Part shown: positions 1-11,508 of the stretch, one piece after another
Layout: every line of letters starts with the position of its first letter
How positions within the stretch are numbered: the stretch's first letter is position 1
Assembly: GCA_031835245.1 (NCBI GenBank)
Contig: JAVKOQ010000071.1
Location: 130,001-194,000 of the forward strand
Length of the DNA stretch: 64,000 bases
DNA from: Balamuthia mandrillaris
Taxonomy: Eukaryota; Discosea; Longamoebia; Balamuthiidae
Reading direction: 5' to 3'
Program-made: the position numbers and the translations under genes
The notes under the pieces: generated by a model
Told to the model about the DNA's origin: nothing
Databases searched by the model: none
Seen by the model: only the letters and a program-made list of their open reading frames with translations

Positions 1-2565
1 CTCTCTCTCCCTCTCCACCAATTCTCCCACTTCCTCCCGCAACTTTTTCACTCTGGTGGGCATGACCTTTTCCTCCTGCGCCCTTAAAGCCTCAAAGCAG
101 CCCAACTCCAACCACGCTTGCGCCAGTTGGTCGTGTCCTTGTTGCAGCTCCTTCTCCCAGAGCACTTGACTTCGTTGTTGATAGCCGCCGTGATAGAGTT
201 CTAATCGTTTCTCGAGTTTCAGAGCCTTGGCAGCCTCTCTTTTTACGGCGGCGGAGAGACTGTTGAACTTGTTCTCGAGAAAGGCCAGCTGCTCCTTCTT
301 AGAGGCTTTAGCGGAAGGAATGAAGCCCTTTTTCTCGGCGGAGAAGATGAAAGCGTCATCCAAGTTGGCTTCCTCTCTGGCTCTCAGGTAAGCTGTTACT
401 AATGAATCTTCTTGTTCGGCTTCTTGTTCGTCGTTGAGAATGAGGTTGTGACTGGAGAGAAGACGTTTCTGTTCTTGTTCGAGGACGCGACGAGCGGCAT
501 TCACTTCTCTCTCGTGGAAGTGGACATAACGCTGAGCGAGTTCAGTGGCTTTTTTACTGTTGTTTTGTTGCTGTTGAGCAAGAGGATAGTGAATGGCATC
601 GTAATGAAGCATCGTCAATAGTTCATCATGAACTTGAGCACGAGCGGCACGAAGGTCATCTGCATCGAGTCCAACTCCTTCATCATCTTCTTTAGCAGCA
701 GCAAGAATGAGTCGTTCTGTGTCTTCGTCATCATCCACGTCAAGATTGACCTTCAAAGGACGAGGCAATTCTCGAAGGACAGCGCGCGAGCGTAACCTCA
801 TTCTCATCTCCTCCAGTTCTCTTTGTTTCCTCAGCTTTCGGTTCAATACATCGGTGGCGTCTTCCGGTTGTCGCTCCCCTTCTTCCTCCTCATCTTCCTC
901 TTCTTCCAACTCATCAATATCGGGCGGCAGCTCGATGTTGTACTGTTTGGAGGGCTCGGGAAGAGCTTTGAGGCTCATTCGAAGCTGTGCAGCAAGAGCC
1001 ATTTGTCGTTGCTTCTCCAAACGAGGATCATCTCCCATCGCTTCATATTCTTCCATATTGATGTGGAGAGCATCTCTCACAGGGGTAGGAGTGTACGGCG
1101 TTGCTCCTCCTTTCTTGGCGCTTCTGGGAGTTGCTGAAGCTTTACTGCCGCTGCTGCTATGATGAAGAGGAGTAGCGAGAAGATTGGGTGTCTGCACGTC
1201 GGCTCGCCGCGGAGTGGCACCACCAAAATCAGAGGGCAGGAGCGGAGTGTTCTCACCGCCTTTAAGAGGCGTTTCTGCGGTGCTGAGGGCGATCAGATTG
1301 CGCGCCTCGTTCATGATGGTGTTTGGTCGGGCCGGCGTTCTGGCCTCCCTCAATGCTCCACCTCCAGCCGTTCCTGGACGAGGAGTGGTAAAGCGATTTT
1401 GCAGAGCTGGTGTTTGACCACTACCGTGATGAGCAGGTGTAGCGCCACCGGCAGCAGAGTAGTCCGAGAGAAGCGTCCTCGTCACGCCTGCTCCTTTTTC
1501 TTCCTCCTCATCCTCATCCATGGAAGGAGCAGCATTGTAGCCCATCTTGGCAATGTCTTCCAACTCGCGGTCGGTGATCTGAGGCGCTGGCAGGTTCAAC
1601 TTGGAGCGGCGCTGCAGGCGGCTGTCCGGGTCATTCATGCGGTTGATCTGCATGATGTGAGCGGGCATGTCCTTGAGCTTTTTCATCTCCTGCTTCTCCC
1701 TGTCCCTCTTGCGGGCCCTCTCCTCCTGCTCCTGTCCGGCGCCTCTCCTACCGGCCGCTCGGTCCGCTCGGGCGTCCAGCCGCTGCAGGCCCATGTTGAT
1801 GAAGGCTTTATCATCCTTCTCCTTGCGCTCCCTCTCACGCTCCTCGCTCGTATCGTAAAAACCAGCAGGCACCTTCTTGTGAAAGGGGATCTCCTTGTTG
1901 TAGTCCATTTCCTTGCTGGCCTTCTTGCCCTTCTTGCGGTGGTGAAGAGGCATGTGTATGCCGGCCGCCTTGAGCTCCCTCCGCTTCTGCAGGGCGGCCA
2001 AGCGGCGCGCCTCCTCCAGCTGCTTCTCCCTGGCCTTCCGCTTGGCTTTCTTGCCTTTGGTGTTGGCCAGGCGGGCGCGGGCCTCGCTGAGCATCTCCTT
2101 CTCGTCCTCGTCCATGTCTACGGGGTCGGGACGGGCGGGCTTGGTCTCTGGGTTGGGATCGATCTCTCCGGGACGTAGCCTTCGCGGGTCGTCTCTCGCC
2201 AGCTCTGAGCTCGCTCCTCCTTCATCCTGTTGTTGTTCTTTCTCCTGCGCAGCGTCCAGCAGCTTTTCGTAGTGTTCGAGGCATTGGGCGGGCGTGCGCC
2301 CTACGATAGGGGCGATGGTCCTCCACTGGGTGGGCATGAGCTTGGCCAAGTGCAGCAGCTTCTCCTCCTCCTCGCGGCTCCATTCCGTCTTCTTGATGGC
2401 GGGGTCCAGCCACTCGTACCAGCGCGCTTTGCACTGCTTGGCCGATTTGCGGACCAGCAGGGAGGAGATTCTTGCCCACTGGTTAAGCCCGTACTTCATG
2501 ACGGCGGCTTTGAGGATCTCATCCTCTGTGTTCTTCCACACTCCTCCTTTGATCAGAATCCTCAT
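1..2565 (-). CDS. CDC5L: CDC5L/Cef1-like Myb splicing factor, C-terminus cut by the window edge
   Basis: This is the Myb-related core subunit of the Prp19/NineTeen complex, which acts in pre-mRNA splicing and the G2/M transition in the nucleus. The frame is open for 855 codons from the ATG at 2565 to base 1 with no intron seen. The first 105 residues hold two Myb/SANT repeats: MRILIKGGVWKNTEDEIL with NQWARISSLL, then WSREEEEKLLHLAK with QWRTIAPIVGRT and the typical CLEHYEKLLD end. A charged linker with ARLANTKGKKAKRKAREKQ follows. A run of TP dipeptides lies in the middle and coiled-coil, Glu/Lys-rich sequence lies at the C-terminal side, which is the family layout. The start sits right after a (CT)n leader on the sense strand. 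Family length is about 750-850, so little can be missing beyond base 1. The identification is firm. Confidence 0.94.
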   Translation of the reverse strand, partial: MRILIKGGVWKNTEDEILKAAVMKYGLNQWARISSLLVRKSAKQCKARWYEWLDPAIKKTEWSREEEEKLLHLAKLMPTQWRTIAPIVGRTPAQCLEHYEKLLDAAQEKEQQQDEGGASSELARDDPRRLRPGEIDPNPETKPARPDPVDMDEDEKEMLSEARARLANTKGKKAKRKAREKQLEEARRLAALQKRRELKAAGIHMPLHHRKKGKKASKEMDYNKEIPFHKKVPAGFYDTSEERERERKEKDDKAFINMGLQRLDARADRAAGRRGAGQEQEERARKRDREKQEMKKLKDMPAHIMQINRMNDPDSRLQRRSKLNLPAPQITDRELEDIAKMGYNAAPSMDEDEEEEKGAGVTRTLLSDYSAAGGATPAHHGSGQTPALQNRFTTPRPGTAGGGALREARTPARPNTIMNEARNLIALSTAETPLKGGENTPLLPSDFGGATPRRADVQTPNLLATPLHHSSSGSKASATPRSAKKGGATPYTPTPVRDALHINMEEYEAMGDDPRLEKQRQMALAAQLRMSLKALPEPSKQYNIELPPDIDELEEEEDEEEEGERQPEDATDVLNRKLRKQRELEEMRMRLRSRAVLRELPRPLKVNLDVDDDEDTERLILAAAKEDDEGVGLDADDLRAARAQVHDELLTMLHYDAIHYPLAQQQQNNSKKATELAQRYVHFHEREVNAARRVLEQEQKRLLSSHNLILNDEQEAEQEDSLVTAYLRAREEANLDDAFIFSAEKKGFIPSAKASKKEQLAFLENKFNSLSAAVKREAAKALKLEKRLELYHGGYQQRSQVLWEKELQQGHDQLAQAWLELGCFEALRAQEEKVMPTRVKKLREEVGELVERERE

Positions 2566-2820
2566 CTCCTCTCTCTCTCTCTCTGTTTTCTTTTTTGTGC
2601 TTTTTTTTTTTGTTGTTGGTTGTCGACAGGAATGTTTCCCAAACTTTTCATTCTGGAAAAGGAAATTTTTCTGATGGGCCAATGAGAAATCATATGGAAA
2701 AGTATTCTAGATCATCCATCCATCGAACGAAAAAATTATTATCGATAGACGGAGATAATTGTGGAAATAAAGAAGCGAGCGCAAAGGAGAATCCGGCATT
2801 CCCCAAAGGAACGGGAACTT
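2566..2820 (-). promoter_or_regulatory. Promoter/leader region of CDC5L with a TGTCGACA palindrome
   Basis: This short gap separates the CDC5L start from the stop of the upstream minus-strand gene. It holds a (CT)n leader on the sense strand (2566-2585), a T-rich run, the palindrome TGTCGACA at 2621-2628 and an ATCGATAG sequence near 2741. The same palindrome occurs upstream of several other genes in the window. Promoter function is inferred from position only. Confidence 0.4.
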
Positions 2821-4548
2821 TTACTGTTCGTTGGGAGGATTGGACAGCAACGGTCTTGCTCGTTTGCCTCTGCCTACCTGGTGACAAGTGTAACCATCAA
2901 ATAGCAAGATTTTGTTCTCTTGCAGGGCTTTGTAGACCGCCGGCAGGTGGTTACGCCAGTCACGAATGGCTTGTCTCAGGGCGTGAGGGGAGTCGTTTGG
3001 TTCATAGTTCCTCCAAGCCAAAACAACGAGCCCGACGGTCTCCTCCGAATCATAGTGGTATTTCATGTACGTGAGGATTCGCTGCAGCTGGCACAGCTTG
3101 TGCAACAGGTTCAAGGCTCCCTTTTGCTGCTCCTCTGACAAAGGGCCGGCAGAGCCTTTGTGACAAAGAACGCCAATGTCAGAGGAAGAGGAGGAGGAGG
3201 AGGAGGAAGAAGAAAAAGAAGAACAAGAAGAAGAACAAGAACAAGAAGAACAAGAAGAACAAGAAGAAGAACAAGAAGAACAACGATAACAACGACAACG
3301 ACAACGACAACGACAACAACAACAACAAAAAGCACAAATACAAAACCGAGCATGACAACTGCTTACTGTTTTGCGTTGCTGAAAATGCTAGCCATTGCGC
3401 TTTGGTGCTGAAGTACTGTGTTGTGGTTTCTTTGTTTTTTTGTTTGTTTTTTTTGAAAGGAGTAAGCAACAACAAAGCGAAAGAGAAGTAGAGCATTAAC
3501 TTACCGGCGATGACGACGTTGCCGAGAGGCAGGCCAGAGAATGGCGCACGTTTCAGGCGTGGCGAGTTCACCACTTGAGCGCAGCCTTGCGTTTCCAGCC
3601 CATAGTACCCGCAGGAATCAACTTCCAGAGCCTCTGGACGTGTGCTCAATTCCCCAGCCGTCGGTAGCAGCGCTGTGGCTTCGTCAAAGTGGCACCTTTC
3701 CAACTCTTCAGTCATTTTCGTCAACACTTTTGATTCTTTGAGAATGCGTCGTTGAAACACGGAAACCGTTATCTGGTAGTTATAAAAACGTTCCAGCGCC
3801 TGAGGGATGTTAATGCGGTCGAGGTTCTCTTTCAAGTCCCCCAGCAAGATGGCCATTCCTCGCATCCGCTTGTCGAATTTGGCTTCCATTTCATCGATTC
3901 TCCAATTCAACGCGTCAAGCTTTGCAAGTATAAGCGCCTGTAGGAGATAGCCACCAAGTTAGCGATCAGAAAGGACAGTGTTGGTGTGGAGCACATACGA
4001 GAGTCGCATTGACAGAGTTTTGTCCCCCACCGCCCGCCTGCAGCCCTTGTTCAATCGGGGGATGCGCTGCCAGTGCGCCATGAGAACTGGCCAGGTCACT
4101 GTGGGGCATTTGCTGTGAAAGGGCACTTCCCGTTGCCTGTGCACAGACAAAACAAAAATAAATAACAACAAGGAACCAGATAGTTTAGTTAAAATCTAAA
4201 CTGGGATAGTTCTTGAGAAAAGGAGTTGTTGCCACATGCCTTATCCCGAGCGGGTTGGTATAGAAGTCTTCCTCCCTTGTCGACATGATGAAAGAGCATC
4301 AGAAGAAAGAAGATCAGCATGAGCATACAATACAAAAACAAAGGTGCGAACGTAATAGAAAAAAGGTAGTGAGGATGAGAAAAAGCGTAGCAGTGACAAA
4401 ATAGCAGCAGGAAGTTTTTGTAGTGGTCTTCAAAAAAAAAAGTAGCACTTACCCTTTGTGGGGCAGAGGATGCTCTGGTGGGTCTTCGTCTTACACGCCC
4501 TCGGCTTCTACCTCGATTGTTTTTCGGAGAGGAAACAGGAGAACTCAT
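2821..4548 (-). CDS. Unrecognised protein, four exons, about 330 residues
   Basis: No family is recognised. The model reads on the minus strand as exons 4548-4453 (MSSPVSSPKN, Arg-rich), 4136-3999, 3937-3505 and 3134-2821 (the last may begin at 3155, which is also in frame). Intron ends are GTAAGT, GTATGT and GTAAGT with CAG/AAG acceptors, and the phases agree throughout. The basic, Ser/Pro/Arg-rich N-terminus looks disordered. The third exon is helical and charged (WRIDEMEAKFDKRMRGMAI, then LERFYNYQITVSVFQRRIL), and the last exon also looks helical with several Trp. The last intron contains a long GAA/GAC tract. No signal peptide or membrane segment is seen. The gene structure is well supported; function is unknown. 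Confidence 0.68.
3183..3330. repeat. GAG/GAA/GAC trinucleotide tract inside an intron
   Basis: This is an imperfect run of GAG, GAA, ACAAGAA and then GACAAC units. It lies in the last intron of the minus-strand gene at 2821-4548, so the transcribed strand reads as a long pyrimidine-rich TTC/GTT tract just upstream of the splice acceptor. Confidence 0.9.
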
Positions 4549-4593
4549 GGTTTGTGCTGAGTAGTGTAGTTTGTGAGAGTGTGTTTGTGTGAA

Positions 4594-4636
<43 letters not shown>

Positions 4637-5111
4637 AAGAGAGGGTGTTTGTTGTTGTTGTTGCAAACCAAAGAACCATTCAACGGCTGAGACATTTTTC
4701 TCTCAACAGATATCCGTGAATATCAATGATGATATGTTTGACAATTAAAAAAAAAAGGGATCGGCCAATAGCAGAAGGAATGGATGGAGAAAGGAAGGAG
4801 ATCGTGCACCCTCTCCGCAGAATTTCGCTCAACCCGCCCTTGGGTTTTCCCTTTGCCCCGTTTTGGCCAGGGAAAGGGGTTTTTGGTAAAGAGGCAGCAG
4901 CATGCGCCCTTGGACGTGGGGGCTGTGAGCTGATCGCTGCTGGCTCGCTATGGCCATTTCAGCGGGTTGCTGAAATGGGTTGAGGGAACGGAAGTTTCCT
5001 TGTGATGAGGACCTTTGCCAATTCTATTTGGGAAACGATGTGAAGGCTCTTTATCCTTGTTCTTGGCTTTAAAGAAATGATGCCTCGGCAAACAACAGCA
5101 CACACACTCTC
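4549..5111. other. Intergenic region with a (GA)n tract
   Basis: This is the 5' flank of the minus-strand gene starting at 4548, running to the stop of the next minus-strand gene. A (GA)n tract at about 4592-4648 would be a (CT)n leader in the transcript. The stretch 4750-5000 is more GC-rich and has an 85-codon plus-strand frame with no recognisable domain. I see no gene I can support here. Confidence 0.5.
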
Positions 5112-5961
5112 TCAGTCGTCCCACTCCTCCTCATCCACACCTTGTCTATCATCCTTCTCCTCCTCCTCTTCCTCCTCTCCATCCTTCTTGAGGTTCATGA
5201 TCTTGCCTCCCCATCCGCCTTGCACGTTCTCCCCGGCATAGTTGGGCGCTCTGTCCTGCTTCTTGCTGATGCTCTCCAGGAAGATGCCGTCCCCCAAGGT
5301 CTTCATGCGGAGGTGAATGACTTCGGCTCCCTCCGCCCCTTCCCTGGAGGCAAGAGAGAGATCCAGGGGCTTGACCAGGTTGGGGTCTCCCCAAAACTCG
5401 AACCTTCCAGGAACCGAAGGGTGCAGCGACGAGAGCCCTTGGTCGTAGAACCCATTGGGGAGTGGACCCAACAACCGAAGCAGCTGATCGGGGGTGAGCA
5501 GGTTGGGGTCTTGCACGGCCACGCGTTGGGTGGTGAGGTAGCCTCTCCACTGGATGGTCTCGTTGGAGGGGAGGAGGTTGTCCACTTCGGTCCTCTTGCC
5601 ACTGTCGTCGGAGGACCACGTTCTCTTTCTGGCAGAAGTCACGTCGACCACCACCACTTTTTTGTTGTTTTGTTTGATGAGAGAAGCGAAGAGAGAAGAA
5701 GCACAGAACGATGGAGAAAGCAAGGGGGAGGGGTGATGAAGAGAACGACGAAGAGAAGAGGACGACGGCCGAGGAAAGCTTACCGGAATAACGATAATGA
5801 CGCGAAGTGGTCGAGTCCGAGACGCTGTGATTGCGAACGTGGACAAGTTTGCCTTCCACTATGATGCCGTCTCCCTTTTGGAAGGAGGATGGGTCCCAAG
5901 GGCCTTTCGTCCACTTGGTTTGTCCGGAGCCAAGCGTAAGATCTGTGGAGTGATGAATCAT
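5112..5961 (-). CDS. Unrecognised acidic-tailed protein, two exons
   Basis: No family is recognised. Exon 1 starts at the ATG at 5961 (MIHHSTDLTLGSGQTKW) and ends at a GTAAGC donor near 5783. It joins in phase to an exon whose acceptor lies near 5660, just before VVVVDVTSARKRTWSSDD. The second exon runs to a stop at 5112 and ends in a strongly acidic tail (EEEEEEEKDDRQ then EEEWDD). The middle has an LLTPDQLLRLLGPLP stretch. No membrane segment or signal peptide is seen. It shares a 153-base divergent promoter with the leucine-rich-repeat gene. The start choice rests on the only upstream ATG in frame. Confidence 0.62.
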
Positions 5962-6114
5962 CTTTGTTATTCTTTTTTCTTTTTTTTTTCGGGCTATATT
6001 AAATATCGCAATTATTTTGGCTTAAATAGGAAAATAAGTTGCGATATTTTCAAAAGTGTTGCGATATTTCAGAATTTATTTTGAATTTTTTCGATAGATG
6101 AGACAAAAATTTTC
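5962..6114. promoter_or_regulatory. Divergent promoter with three copies of an 11-mer TTGCGATATTT
   Basis: This AT-rich stretch separates two divergent start codons. TTGCGATATTT occurs exactly at 6039-6049 and again at 6059-6069, a 20-base spacing, and its reverse complement occurs at 6001-6011. An upstream out-of-frame ATG at 6098 precedes the LRR start at 6115. A shared regulatory role for the repeats is inferred. Confidence 0.55.
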
Positions 6115-7142
6115 ATGGCAGAGAAAGCTCTGCTGGAAGCGTTACCACCGACGCCATGGACGGCCTACAGAAAAGCCGCCATACCTTCCCTGCAATGGCT
6201 CTGCATGGACGCCTTTGCTGACTTTCTATCTTCTTCTCTGGATGGTTGCCCGATGCACAACAAACAACAACAACAGGGAGCCAGTGTTCTGCTTCCAGAC
6301 CTTTTGGAACGTCTCCTTTCGCACTGGAAGCAAAGCAGCCGGTTGGCAGAGGTCTTGCCTTGCTTGTTTACGACCAACCTCTTCGTCGGTCCCACCCAAG
6401 TCCGTCTGGACTTTTCCCACTGCTCCGCTCTCGACGCCACTCTGCTGACCGCCTGTTTGTCCTCAGGTGCTGCTCCTTCGCTTCTTGCCTCCACCGCTGT
6501 TCGAACAATCCACTTGGACCTCTCTGATTGCCGTCAACTGTTGGATGAGCAAGTGGACGCCATTTTGCGGTCTCGCTCCACTCAACTACGCTCTCTCAAC
6601 CTTTCGCGTACTTATTGGCATTTTGTCTCTCTTGTCCTCTCGTCTCTCTCCTCTTCCCCTTCTTCTATTCTCCTGTTAGAAAGGCCTCTCTGCTTCGCTC
6701 CAGTTGTTTCTGTTTCTCTGCTCGTGTACTCTCTGCATTCTTCTGAGGATTCTTGAAATACTTACTTTTCTTTGAAGACTGCAATTACATTACGGATGAC
6801 GGTTTACGTTCCCTTGAGCATTGCTCTAACCTGACATCGTTGTCTTTGGCATCCGTTCCCATCGACTCTGCAACCATCCGCCGTGCGTACTTCATGTTTT
6901 TGTGGCTAACTTGTCTTTTCTTGTTGTTACATGCTTCCCTATTGTCTCATTTTCCTTCGCTCTCTTTGTTCCTGTTTGTAACAGTGGTGGCGGAGCATTG
7001 CACTCTGTTGCAGCACTTAGACATTTGCACTGTGACGTTCACACAATGTATTATCGAGGGTAGATCATCGCTTTGCTTCTCTGCGGCTCTTCCCTTATGC
7101 TTACTTCTCCCTCTTCTCTCTCTCCCTCTCTCTCTCTCTCTT

Positions 7143-7188
<46 letters not shown>

Positions 7189-10100
7189 CTTTTCTCTCGC
7201 ACTCCTCTCTCTCTCCAAGATCTTGGAAAGCTGCGCGAATTAGAAGTGTTGCTTATGGACCAGACCGAAATGCCAAGCAGCCATCCTGAAGGACTGGCGC
7301 ACGTGTTTGCTGTACATCTGCTCGCTCTTGTCTTCTTTCTTGTTCTTCTTCCGCCTCGCTCCAACCAATCGTTTCACCTACTCATTCATTCTTCCATAGA
7401 ATTGCAACAAGTTGAGAATTGTGGATTTGTCAAATAAGTTAATGTCTGACTATCAACTGGAAGCTTTGGCTTCCCATTGTCCATCACTTGAACGAATCAT
7501 AATGGACAATCTTGGCGGTTCTTGTATTACTTGTGAAGGTTTTTGATTCTCTCTCTCTCTCTCTCTCTCGTTTTCTTTTCACCTTTGTTAAACTTTGGGA
7601 TGTTCAAACACACAGGTTTGGAGAAGTGTGCAACTGCATTTTCGAAATTAGAAGCGATGACTCTCCTTCCAGATGAAAGTGCTGAATACAGGAACGCACT
7701 CTTTGCGTTAAGACAGAGCCCTTGTCTTAGAGAAGACGTGTGGGACGGTGGTAGTTGTAATGGACCTTCGTCGTACGTTGCAACTCCGTTTACTTGTCGG
7801 GTTTATTGCTCAAATATCACTAGTTAACTCCTGTTGGTTTGGTTTGGTAAAAAGGGCTGAATACTTTTCCGATCTGTTGGAGCCCAGTTTATGCAATATC
7901 ACAAAACTCTCCATTCATTACGTGGAGCTGCAACCTCACGTACTGCCCATGATTGCTCGTTGTTGCACCAACCTGGTCCGCTTCATCATTGTTTACTGTT
8001 CCTTCGCTGCTGAAAGCATGAACGACATCCCCTATCAACACAAGAGCCTTGTATCCATACTCCGCAACAATGTGGGTCTCCAAGTGTTAAAGATTAAAGG
8101 TGGCCGTACGTATAACGTTTCGTTATTCTCCATGTTGGCTTTCTTCTCCAAGTCCACCATTACTTAACGCTTCTCTCTCTCGTGTTTTCTTCTCACCTTT
8201 TGAAGGTAAGAACATTTGTCTAAATGAAGAAGTCATAAAGCAAATCGGTCCATCTTGTCCCAACCTTCGCTCGTTGCACCTCTCTTTGGCGGATGGTACT
8301 TTCGTTTCCCTTCATTCCAAGAGCTTGGAGAAGCTATATATCGCAGATGCCCAACACGTTGCCTTCGACATTGATTGCCCACAGTTGCGTTCGTTCTCAT
8401 GCACTGCTTATGGGATGGAACCTGCTCAGGTCTGACTTTCTTTGTTCATCATGTGACGCTTTTTTCTTATTATGTTTCTTGTAATAGTTGGACTTATGGA
8501 AGACTCTGCTTTGCCATGGACCCACTTTGCAAAAGCTTGACATCGATACTGTGCGTCATCTCTTCTGCTTCTCTTTTTCTCTCTCTCTTCTGTTCTCTCC
8601 CCTCTCTTGCTTCATTTGTTAATGTCATTTACAGTTATTACCTGAAATGTTAGCAGAGCTCTCAAAGAGTTGGCTATTCCCTCTGCTGCGATCACTCACG
8701 GTCCACACAGTGACCCAACAGCCTGAGTCTAGAAAGCACTACTTCGGTGATGAAGAGGTACAAGCACCTGGAATATTTTCTTTGTTTATTTTAAAGGTAT
8801 TCGTTTTTTCTAACATTACACATAATACACATTACACACAGTGTAAATATTTAGACACGTTTTTGCACCAAAAACCCCACATTTGTTTTTCAAAGTCGGA
8901 GACCTTTGGTTTTGTGGACGTCATGGATATGGTGTCGTGTCCTCATCTATGTCAGCGCCTGGAATCCATCGAGGTAACGATTGGGGATGAGCCAATAGCG
9001 TTGAATCGGTTCCAGAATTTGGTGTCGTTGAGTATCTTCACCAGTGATTACGGTACTTCTACACTCTGTTCCCTCGTCCTTCTCTCTTTCTCTCTTTCTC
9101 TCCTCCTCCTCCTCCTCCTCCTCCTCTCCTCTCTTCTCGCTTCTGTTCCTTCATGCAACTTAAAAACTTCATGAGAACAGTTACAACTACATGGATAGAA
9201 GCGTAGTACAGCCACACCGAAGCTTGCTGAGCTCGTTGCCCATTACAATCACCTGCTGACAGGCTTTCGCCTTCGTCACTCCTCCCTACGGTCTCTCCGG
9301 TTGGTCCAGTGGCGTAAGGTCTTACTTCTTCTTGCCCGTCTGGCTTCTTTCTCTTCTCCAGTTCTTTTGTTTCTTCTTCGAGTTGACTCAATATTCATCA
9401 GTTGGTGGAGTTCGAGCTTGATTGCCCCAACTTAAGCCAGATCGAACTGGAAAACTGCTCTCTGATATCGGAACGCGCTTTAACCACTCTGTCAGATAGC
9501 TCAAAGAACAATGTGCCTTCACTGGTGGAACTTTGGTGCCAACATGAACGTAGGGGTCACTTAATCCCTGACAGCAGAACACCAGAAGATGCCATCGTCA
9601 TTCAGGTGCTTTTAGCTTGTATTAGTGGTTATTTGACCTTATTCTCATCTGTTGCTTGTTGATGTAACAGAGTTGTCCCGTTTCTGTGCAACGCCTTAGC
9701 ATGGAGCGAACGTGGAACATAGTGGAGCTGAACTTGTGTTGCGCCAATCTTCGCACATTCAAACTAAAAGGCATGAAATGCCTGCAAGTGCTTCGTTTGG
9801 ATTGTCCCAAGCTACTAAACCTTACCGTGGACATCGCTCCGAGGTTCGTTTCTTTCTTTTAAGTGTTTGTATGTCTTGTAGTGATTTCTCTATTAAAACG
9901 CAATTGACACAGGTTAAACAACGTGACTCTAAATCTTCCAGAGCTTATTCAGATGGTTTTCTTGCTTGCTGTACCACCGCCAGAAGAAGCTGAGCGAAAA
10001 CAGCGCACCTCTCAACAACTCCTCCGAAAGTTTATGCTCTTATCTACATCTAATAACGATCGAACAACCGAAGAACACGAAGGAGAGGATAGCATCTTTC

Positions 10101-10588
10101 ACCTCGAAATACGTTCTTCTCTCCCCCAACTAAGATCACTCTCCATACAAATCGACAGCGATGATGATGGAAATGATGGGCAACCTGGCGGTGAAGAAGA
10201 AGATGAAGAAAGCGAAAAACAGCAAAACATTCTCTTCACCAGCCATCTTCCTCATTACCAAGCCGTGTGGCACATACTAGAGCGAGCAACCGGGCTGCTG
10301 AATCTGAAAGTGGACGCAAAGTTGTTGGCTTTGGCTCTCCCTCGCTGGATGCAGTCTTTGGAGGAAGATGACGTGATCCCATCCGAGATGACAACCGAAG
10401 AGGCGGAAGAAGTTGTTGCACATTTGAGGAACGCTTGTCCGAAACTTTGGAAACTGGAGTTCATACAGGCTTATGTAGAGCCCAAGGTACCTTCTGCCCA
10501 ATTGTTTTATTTTTATCTAAAATATGTTTGCTAGCATAAACTTCTTCATGCGCTTTATGAACGTGCAACAAGACTCGAACGGCCGTGA
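6115..10588 (+). CDS. Large leucine-rich-repeat protein (cysteine-type LRR), many exons
   Basis: A chain of about fifteen short exons joins in phase from the ATG at 6115 to a TGA at 10586-10588. Cysteine-type LRR units are clear: LNLSHCNYITDDGLRSLEHC is made across the first junction, then LRIVDLSNKLMSDYQ, CPNLRSLHLSLADG, CPQLRSFSC, CPNLSQIELENC and VELNLCCANLRTFKL. This LRR class is typical of F-box/LRR and AMN1-like proteins that recognise substrates for SCF ligases, but I see no F-box in the N-terminal 100 residues. The C-terminal part has an acidic insert around 10150-10215 and ends in LLHALYERATRLERP. Many donors are GTAC (6608, 7311, 7775, 8107, 8758, 9053, 10489). Several introns carry long (CT)n tracts. 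The overall gene is confident; a few middle exon borders (9050-9400) are less so. Confidence 0.8.
7111..7216. repeat. (CT)n microsatellite in an intron
   Basis: A long CT/CTCC run sits directly before the CAAG acceptor of an intron of the LRR gene. It therefore forms an extended polypyrimidine tract on the sense strand. Confidence 0.9.
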
Positions 10589-10719
10589 ATATGCGTTGTG
10601 GTTCCTCAAGTCTTTGGATGACATAAGAATGACCTTTATTCCTATCGTTATAATTCTGATAATCATTAAGAAGCGTTTATTTATTAGACAAAAGATAAAA
10701 GAAAACGCAAAGCTTTATA

Positions 10720-11441
10720 ATGGGAACAGATATCTTCTTTTACAAGGTGCTGAAGAAGGACGGCAAAGTGGTTGTGATCGATTACCAATCCGGCCAATCC
10801 ATGGGCTTAGCTCCCTCTGGGACGGACCCAGAAGCCAAAGCCTTTTGGGTTTGTGCTTGGCACCGGAGCCTTCAAGTACGAGGGCATGAGGAGCGTGCCC
10901 AACTGCCCTCTAGCGAGACATCCCATCTGGCGGCTACCCAATGGAGATGTGCTCATCAGGCATTTCCGTGGCGGAGGGGAAGAGCTTGAAAGGCTGACCA
11001 AACCATTTGGTCAAATGTCGGGCTATTCCATCAAGCCCAGTGGCTGTGAGGCTGGGGAGGTAGAAGCCTGTGTGTCCTACGCGAACGCAGAGGAGGCACA
11101 ACGAGCCATCGATGCGCTGAATGGGATGGAGTTTGCCGGAGTTAGGCTGCAGGCCTGCAGCAAGAATGCTACGGAGGGACCCGAATGGATATTCAGCTTT
11201 GACCACCCAAAGTCCAGTTTTGAACTCTTTATCGAGGTAAGAGCGCTTTGTTGGCATGTATGGCCTCCTCTCATTTATCTATCTTCGCAAACAACAGGAG
11301 GTGAAAGAAGTCAGCGTTGAGTACGAAAACGAAGAGGAGACGGAGGAGTATCTCAACACATCAGCTACCTATGAAATCACTTTCAAGGATGCTTCCTTTG
11401 TGGAACACCTTCAAGAAGGTGCCTCTTGGTGGGGTCGCTAA
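10720..11441 (+). CDS. RRM RNA-binding protein with an apparent +1 frame break
   Basis: The ATG at 10720 opens MGTDIFFYKVLKKDGKVVVI in frame 1, but the rest of the protein is read in frame 2. The switch lies at 10840-10849: reading GCC TTT, skipping one T of the TTTT run, then GGG TTT GTG gives a smooth AKAFGFVLGTGAFKYEGM. No usable intron spans this point. Downstream is an RRM-like fold (VLIRHF as RNP2; VSYANAEEAQRAIDALNGME with the usual helix and last strand). After an intron (GTAAGA donor at about 11236) comes a short exon ending EGASWWGR and a stop at 11441. The gene lies only 131 bases after the LRR gene on the same strand. The break may be an assembly error, real +1 frameshifting or an inactivated gene. 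Confidence 0.62.
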
Positions 11442-11508
11442 GTTGCATTCATTAACAATATACCCAGAATGCTGTGTGGCAAGATTTGATAGTAAAATCC
11501 TAATGGTA

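Noticed and set aside
4726..4983. An 85-codon plus-strand frame with MERK-like start
   Set aside because: No domain, no homology I recognise, and it lies in the flank of two minus-strand genes; not enough support.
10524..10889. A 121-codon plus-strand frame upstream of the RRM gene
   Set aside because: It overlaps the end of the LRR gene and the RRM start in the wrong frame and begins in a spliced-out region.
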